Positions 8,800-10,868 of a stretch of 10,868 nucleotides of DNA are shown piece by piece. The stretch is from Pseudomonadota bacterium (GTDB taxonomy: Bacteria; Pseudomonadota; Gammaproteobacteria; Acidiferrobacterales; Acidiferrobacteraceae). The stretch's first letter is position 1. Every line of letters starts with the position of its first letter. The stretch is from positions 1 through 10,868 of the forward strand of contig JAJYPQ010000098.1 of assembly GCA_021795255.1 (NCBI GenBank), written 5' to 3'. The translations under genes and the position numbers were made by a program. A model generated the notes under the pieces. The model searched no databases, was not told the origin of the DNA, and saw nothing but the letters and a program-made list of their open reading frames with translations.

Positions 8800-9219
8800 T
8801 TACCCCGGCTCTCGCCAAGCGCGTACGCCTCCCGCGACGGAAAAGACGCGTTCGTATCCCATCGATCGCAAAAGCTCCACGGCACGCAGACTGCGCTTGC
8901 CGGAATTGCACAGACACAAAAGGACGTTGCCCTTCTGGTAATGGTGCTTGTTGATGATCGACAGAAACAGGCGTGCGTCCTTCTCCGTGGGTAGGTCGCA
9001 GTCGAGAATCTCCTGCTCCTCCTCGGTCAGCTTATGGCCCAGGATCTTCTTTAAATCGAACAGCGGCACCGACTCCGCCTCCGGTATTTCGCCTTCGATC
9101 TCAAGTTCCGTCGGTTGGCGCACATCGATCAACGTGGCGATCTTGAGCCGGACGATCTCTTTTGCGGTCTCCGCTTGGATTTCCAGTGGAGGTTCTTGTG
9201 TCGGTGTCACGGCAACCAT
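8800..9219 (-). CDS. Single-domain rhodanese-like sulfurtransferase
   Basis: A 139-residue cytosolic protein with one rhodanese domain. Seen here: the N-terminal domain motif TLIDVRQPTELEIEGEIPEA (about 29-48), the active-site loop CNSGKRS with catalytic-type Cys104, and the C-terminal motif VFSVAGGVRAW (125-135). There is no signal peptide. Known members carry a persulfide on this Cys and pass sulfane sulfur to acceptors. In a thiosulfate-oxidising organism it may handle sulfane sulfur, but the substrate cannot be read from sequence. The region between the first motif and the active site is Glu/Asp-rich and somewhat long. GGGAGG lies 9-10 nt before the ATG. It is convergent with the cytochrome gene. 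Confidence 0.85.
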   Translation of the reverse strand: MVAVTPTQEPPLEIQAETAKEIVRLKIATLIDVRQPTELEIEGEIPEAESVPLFDLKKILGHKLTEEEQEILDCDLPTEKDARLFLSIINKHHYQKGNVLLCLCNSGKRSLRAVELLRSMGYERVFSVAGGVRAWREPG

Positions 9220-9251
9220 AAAACGACGCCTCCCAAGGCTTGTATGTCGCC

Positions 9252-9257
9252 AGTATA
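9252..9257 (-). promoter_or_regulatory. -10 element of the rhodanese gene
   Basis: On the minus strand TATACT lies 32 bp before the rhodanese ATG. Only a weak -35 (CTTTCG-like) is found at 17-18 bp. Confidence 0.4.
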
Positions 9258-9540
9258 GCGTTTCGCCTTGCTCGCGAAAGCCCGTTGCGTTTCATTCCTT
9301 CCGGCGCGCTTTATGGAGGCACACGCCGGTCCCGAAACGCGCTCGCGCCGTAGCCGGGCGCTTGCCTGTCATGGCCAGGCGGATACACTCGCTTTAAGGT
9401 CGCTCATCGATTCTTATGGCGGCCTCTGGGGTCCTAAAGCGGCGTACGGGGCCGATAATCGGGGGGCGCCGTAGCGGATTCATCGGCGTGGGCCCAAGAT
9501 ATTGCGCTTAACGCGACCCATGGCGTCTGGCAGCTCGTCT
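9258..9540. other. Divergent intergenic region, rhodanese to mobA (first part)
   Basis: No ORF with a credible ribosome binding site and no tRNA-like sequence is seen. An inverted repeat CCGGCG (9301-9306)/CGCCGG (9324-9329) is present with a 17-nt loop and no T-run. The remainder up to mobA holds the promoter-like and leader elements listed separately. Confidence 0.4.
9362..9389 (+). promoter_or_regulatory. Possible sigma-70 promoter for mobA
   Basis: TTGCCT (9362-9367) and TACACT (9384-9389) lie 16 bp apart, each matching four of six consensus bases. If used, it gives a leader of roughly 295 nt before mobA, which would contain the paired structures at 9541-9584. Confidence 0.3.
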
Positions 9541-9584
9541 GGGTGGTTGCGCGGCCGCGACCCTGCAACACCCAAAAGTCGCGG
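9541..9584 (+). ncRNA. Interleaved inverted repeats in the mobA leader (possible pseudoknot)
   Basis: GGGTGGTTGC (9541-9550) can pair with GCAACACCC (9565-9573) with one bulged G. CCGCGAC (9555-9561) pairs perfectly with GTCGCGG (9578-9584). The arms run A-B-A'-B', so the stems either form an H-type pseudoknot or compete. No known riboswitch class is recognised. GC-rich DNA makes chance pairing possible. Confidence 0.3.
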
Positions 9585-9606
9585 GCTTTGGCGGCCTCTT
9601 GCGACG

Positions 9607-9639
9607 GTGAGAATGGCTCGGCTCCCTTTTTAGTCTCAC
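9607..9639 (+). other. Hairpin-forming repeat just upstream of mobA
   Basis: GTGAGA (9607-9612) and TCTCAC (9634-9639) form a 6-bp stem around a 21-nt loop containing a TTTTTA run. It ends directly before a GGGAGG sequence. It may belong to the structured mobA leader. Confidence 0.25.
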
Positions 9640-9690
9640 GGGAGGATCCATGCCGGAAGTGGCGCACGAGGGCGACTTTAAGGAGGACGA

Positions 9691-10251
9691 ATGGACGCGG
9701 GCATCTTGCCGATCACGGGGGTGGTGCTCGCGGGTGGGGCGGGCCGGCGCATGGGTGGCCAAGACAAGGGGTTCGTCGCGTGGTCGGGAGAGCCGCTGAT
9801 CCACAATGCCTTGCGGCGGCTCGCGGCTCTCCCCCAAGTGCTCATCAGCGCCAACCGCTCACAGGCACGCTACCGTGCCCTGGGCTACGAGGTTGTGACC
9901 GACGAGGCCGCGAACTTCGCCGGTCCGCTTGCGGGCCTGCGCGTCGCCTTTCGGCATGCCGCTTATCCTTGGGTGCTCTCGGTGCCCGTCGATACCCCGT
10001 GTCTACCAGCGGATCTGGTCGCCCGTCTGTGGGATCGGCGCATCGCCCAAGGCCTGGTCGTCGCGCGAAGCCCCTCAGGGCCCGAACCTCTCGTATGCCT
10101 AGCCGATCGGCGTTTGAGCGTGCGCCTGGAGGCTTATTGGAGGGCCGGGGGCCGCCGTGCCCAGGACTGGTTCGCGGGGGCTGACACGGCGTGGTTCGAT
10201 CTCAGCGCGGCCGAGGCCGCCAATTGCAATGCACCCGAGGACCTGCGCTGA
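9691..10251 (+). CDS. mobA: Molybdenum cofactor guanylyltransferase MobA
   Basis: A 186-residue cytosolic enzyme that attaches GMP from GTP to molybdopterin-bound molybdenum, giving the guanine dinucleotide cofactor used by DMSO-reductase-family enzymes such as formate dehydrogenases and nitrate reductases. Seen here: the nucleotide-binding loop VVLAGGAGRRMGGQDKG (11-27) with Lys26, DEAANFAGPLAGL (71-83) and the metal-binding PVDTPCLP with Asp101, plus the usual C-terminal NAPEDL. The length is close to E. coli MobA (194). AAGGAGG lies 4 nt before the ATG. It is preceded by a long, possibly structured leader and converges on moeA, with a 22-bp gap. No mobB or molybdoenzyme is visible in the window. 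Confidence 0.93.
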   Translation: MDAGILPITGVVLAGGAGRRMGGQDKGFVAWSGEPLIHNALRRLAALPQVLISANRSQARYRALGYEVVTDEAANFAGPLAGLRVAFRHAAYPWVLSVPVDTPCLPADLVARLWDRRIAQGLVVARSPSGPEPLVCLADRRLSVRLEAYWRAGGRRAQDWFAGADTAWFDLSAAEAANCNAPEDLR

Positions 10252-10273
10252 AAACCAATACGCGCCGACCGCC

Positions 10274-10868
10274 TTAGCACCCGAGGCCCTCGAAGGGGAG
10301 GAAAGGCACGGCCTCGCCCTCGGCCACCGTGCGCCCGGCGGCAATGTCGACAAGCCCGTCGGCCCAGACGGTCGAGGACAAGACCCCCGAACTCTGCCGA
10401 GGATAGGCCTCGGCCCATAACGCCCCGTCGGCGCGTATCGTAAGCCGCGCGCGCAGAAATTCGCGGCGTTTGTCGGGCGTGGCGCGCATAAACGCGGCAC
10501 GGACCGGGAACCCTCGCAAGGGTCCGGGGGTTTGTCCCATGAGGGCTTTGAGGAAGGGCTGCGCGAATAGCAGGAAGGTCACGAACGCCGACACCGGGTT
10601 TCCGGGAAGCCCGAGAAAATAAGCTGCGCCCACGCGTCCGAAGGCAAGCGGCTTACCGGGCTTGATCGCCACCCGCCAAAGCGCAAGCGTGCCCTCGGCC
10701 TCAAGGGCGGTCTTCACATGGTCTTCCTCGCCCACCGAAACGCCGCCGGTCGTGAAGATGACATCCGCGGCTTGGGCGGCCGCGCGCAGCGCCTCGCAAG
10801 TCGCCGCCACGTCGTCGCTCACTGGCCCCGCGGCTTGTATCTCGCACCCCAGATGCGCGAGCAGCGCA
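10274..10868 (-). CDS. moeA: Molybdopterin molybdenumtransferase MoeA, C-terminal part (5' end beyond the right edge)
   Basis: The frame is open from its TAA stop at 10276-10274 to the right edge, so about 198 codons of the gene are seen. MoeA inserts molybdate into adenylylated molybdopterin to form the molybdenum cofactor. Seen here: the upstream residues ALLAHLGCEIQ and VSDDVAATCEALRAA, the substrate-binding motif TTGGVSVGEEDHVK, then AIKPGKPLAFG and FLGLPGNPVSAFVTFLLF, followed by the C-terminal MoeA domain. E. coli MoeA has 411 residues, so roughly half is outside. The GTG at 10822 is internal: MoeA-like sequence continues upstream of it. It is convergent with mobA, and both belong to the same pathway. 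Confidence 0.93.
   Translation of the reverse strand, partial: ALLAHLGCEIQAAGPVSDDVAATCEALRAAAQAADVIFTTGGVSVGEEDHVKTALEAEGTLALWRVAIKPGKPLAFGRVGAAYFLGLPGNPVSAFVTFLLFAQPFLKALMGQTPGPLRGFPVRAAFMRATPDKRREFLRARLTIRADGALWAEAYPRQSSGVLSSTVWADGLVDIAAGRTVAEGEAVPFLPFEGLGC

Noticed and set aside
7602..9558. Recurring GCGGCCGC octamers
   Set aside because: Three copies in GC-rich DNA, without shared context, do not indicate a repeat family.
9543..10184. 213-codon plus-strand frame overlapping mobA
   Set aside because: Out of frame with an unmistakable MobA, and its composition is that of a shadow frame.

Overview
The window looks like chromosomal DNA from a GC-rich, acidophilic, sulfur-oxidising proteobacterium of the Acidithiobacillus/Acidiferrobacter kind. 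The lineage is inferred mainly from a fused DoxD-DoxA thiosulfate:quinone oxidoreductase, supported by a small c551-type cytochrome and a rhodanese. The other genes are housekeeping genes found in many proteobacteria. I see no phage, CRISPR array or tRNA/rRNA gene, and no obviously new defence or metabolic system.

Layout. 70-2556 (minus strand): doxDA, with cfa (cyclopropane fatty acid synthase) upstream of it. 2823-5111 (plus): metE, cobalamin-independent methionine synthase, best started at a TTG codon. 5102-7208 (plus): a nitrogen-control unit made of two NtrC-like sites 32 bp apart, the metE terminator, a -24/-12 sigma-54 promoter, a leader with a 33-codon ORF, glnK and amtB joined by ATGA overlaps, and an intrinsic terminator. 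7210-about 7500: a structured stretch resembling the 5' part (domain I) of a group II intron, starting two bases after the amtB terminator T-run, with no reverse transcriptase; I read it as an intron remnant. 7841-8270: a promoter-like -10, a perfect 14-bp palindrome and a small Arg-rich putative lipoprotein. 8295-8794: a sigma-70-like promoter, a c551-type cytochrome and a strong hairpin. 8800-9219 (minus): a single-domain rhodanese, convergent with the cytochrome. 9362-10251 (plus): a possible promoter, a roughly 300-nt leader with interleaved inverted repeats that could form a pseudoknot, and mobA. 10274-10868 (minus): the C-terminal part of moeA, running off the right edge.

How the genes fit together. 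TQO, cytochrome c and rhodanese fit respiratory sulfur-compound oxidation, and cfa fits membrane adaptation to acid. The glnK-amtB cassette should be switched on by NtrC and RpoN under nitrogen limitation, and GlnK should gate AmtB. MobA and MoeA act late in molybdenum cofactor synthesis. The observations most worth checking are the nitrogen-control region, the intron-like remnant and the mobA leader.
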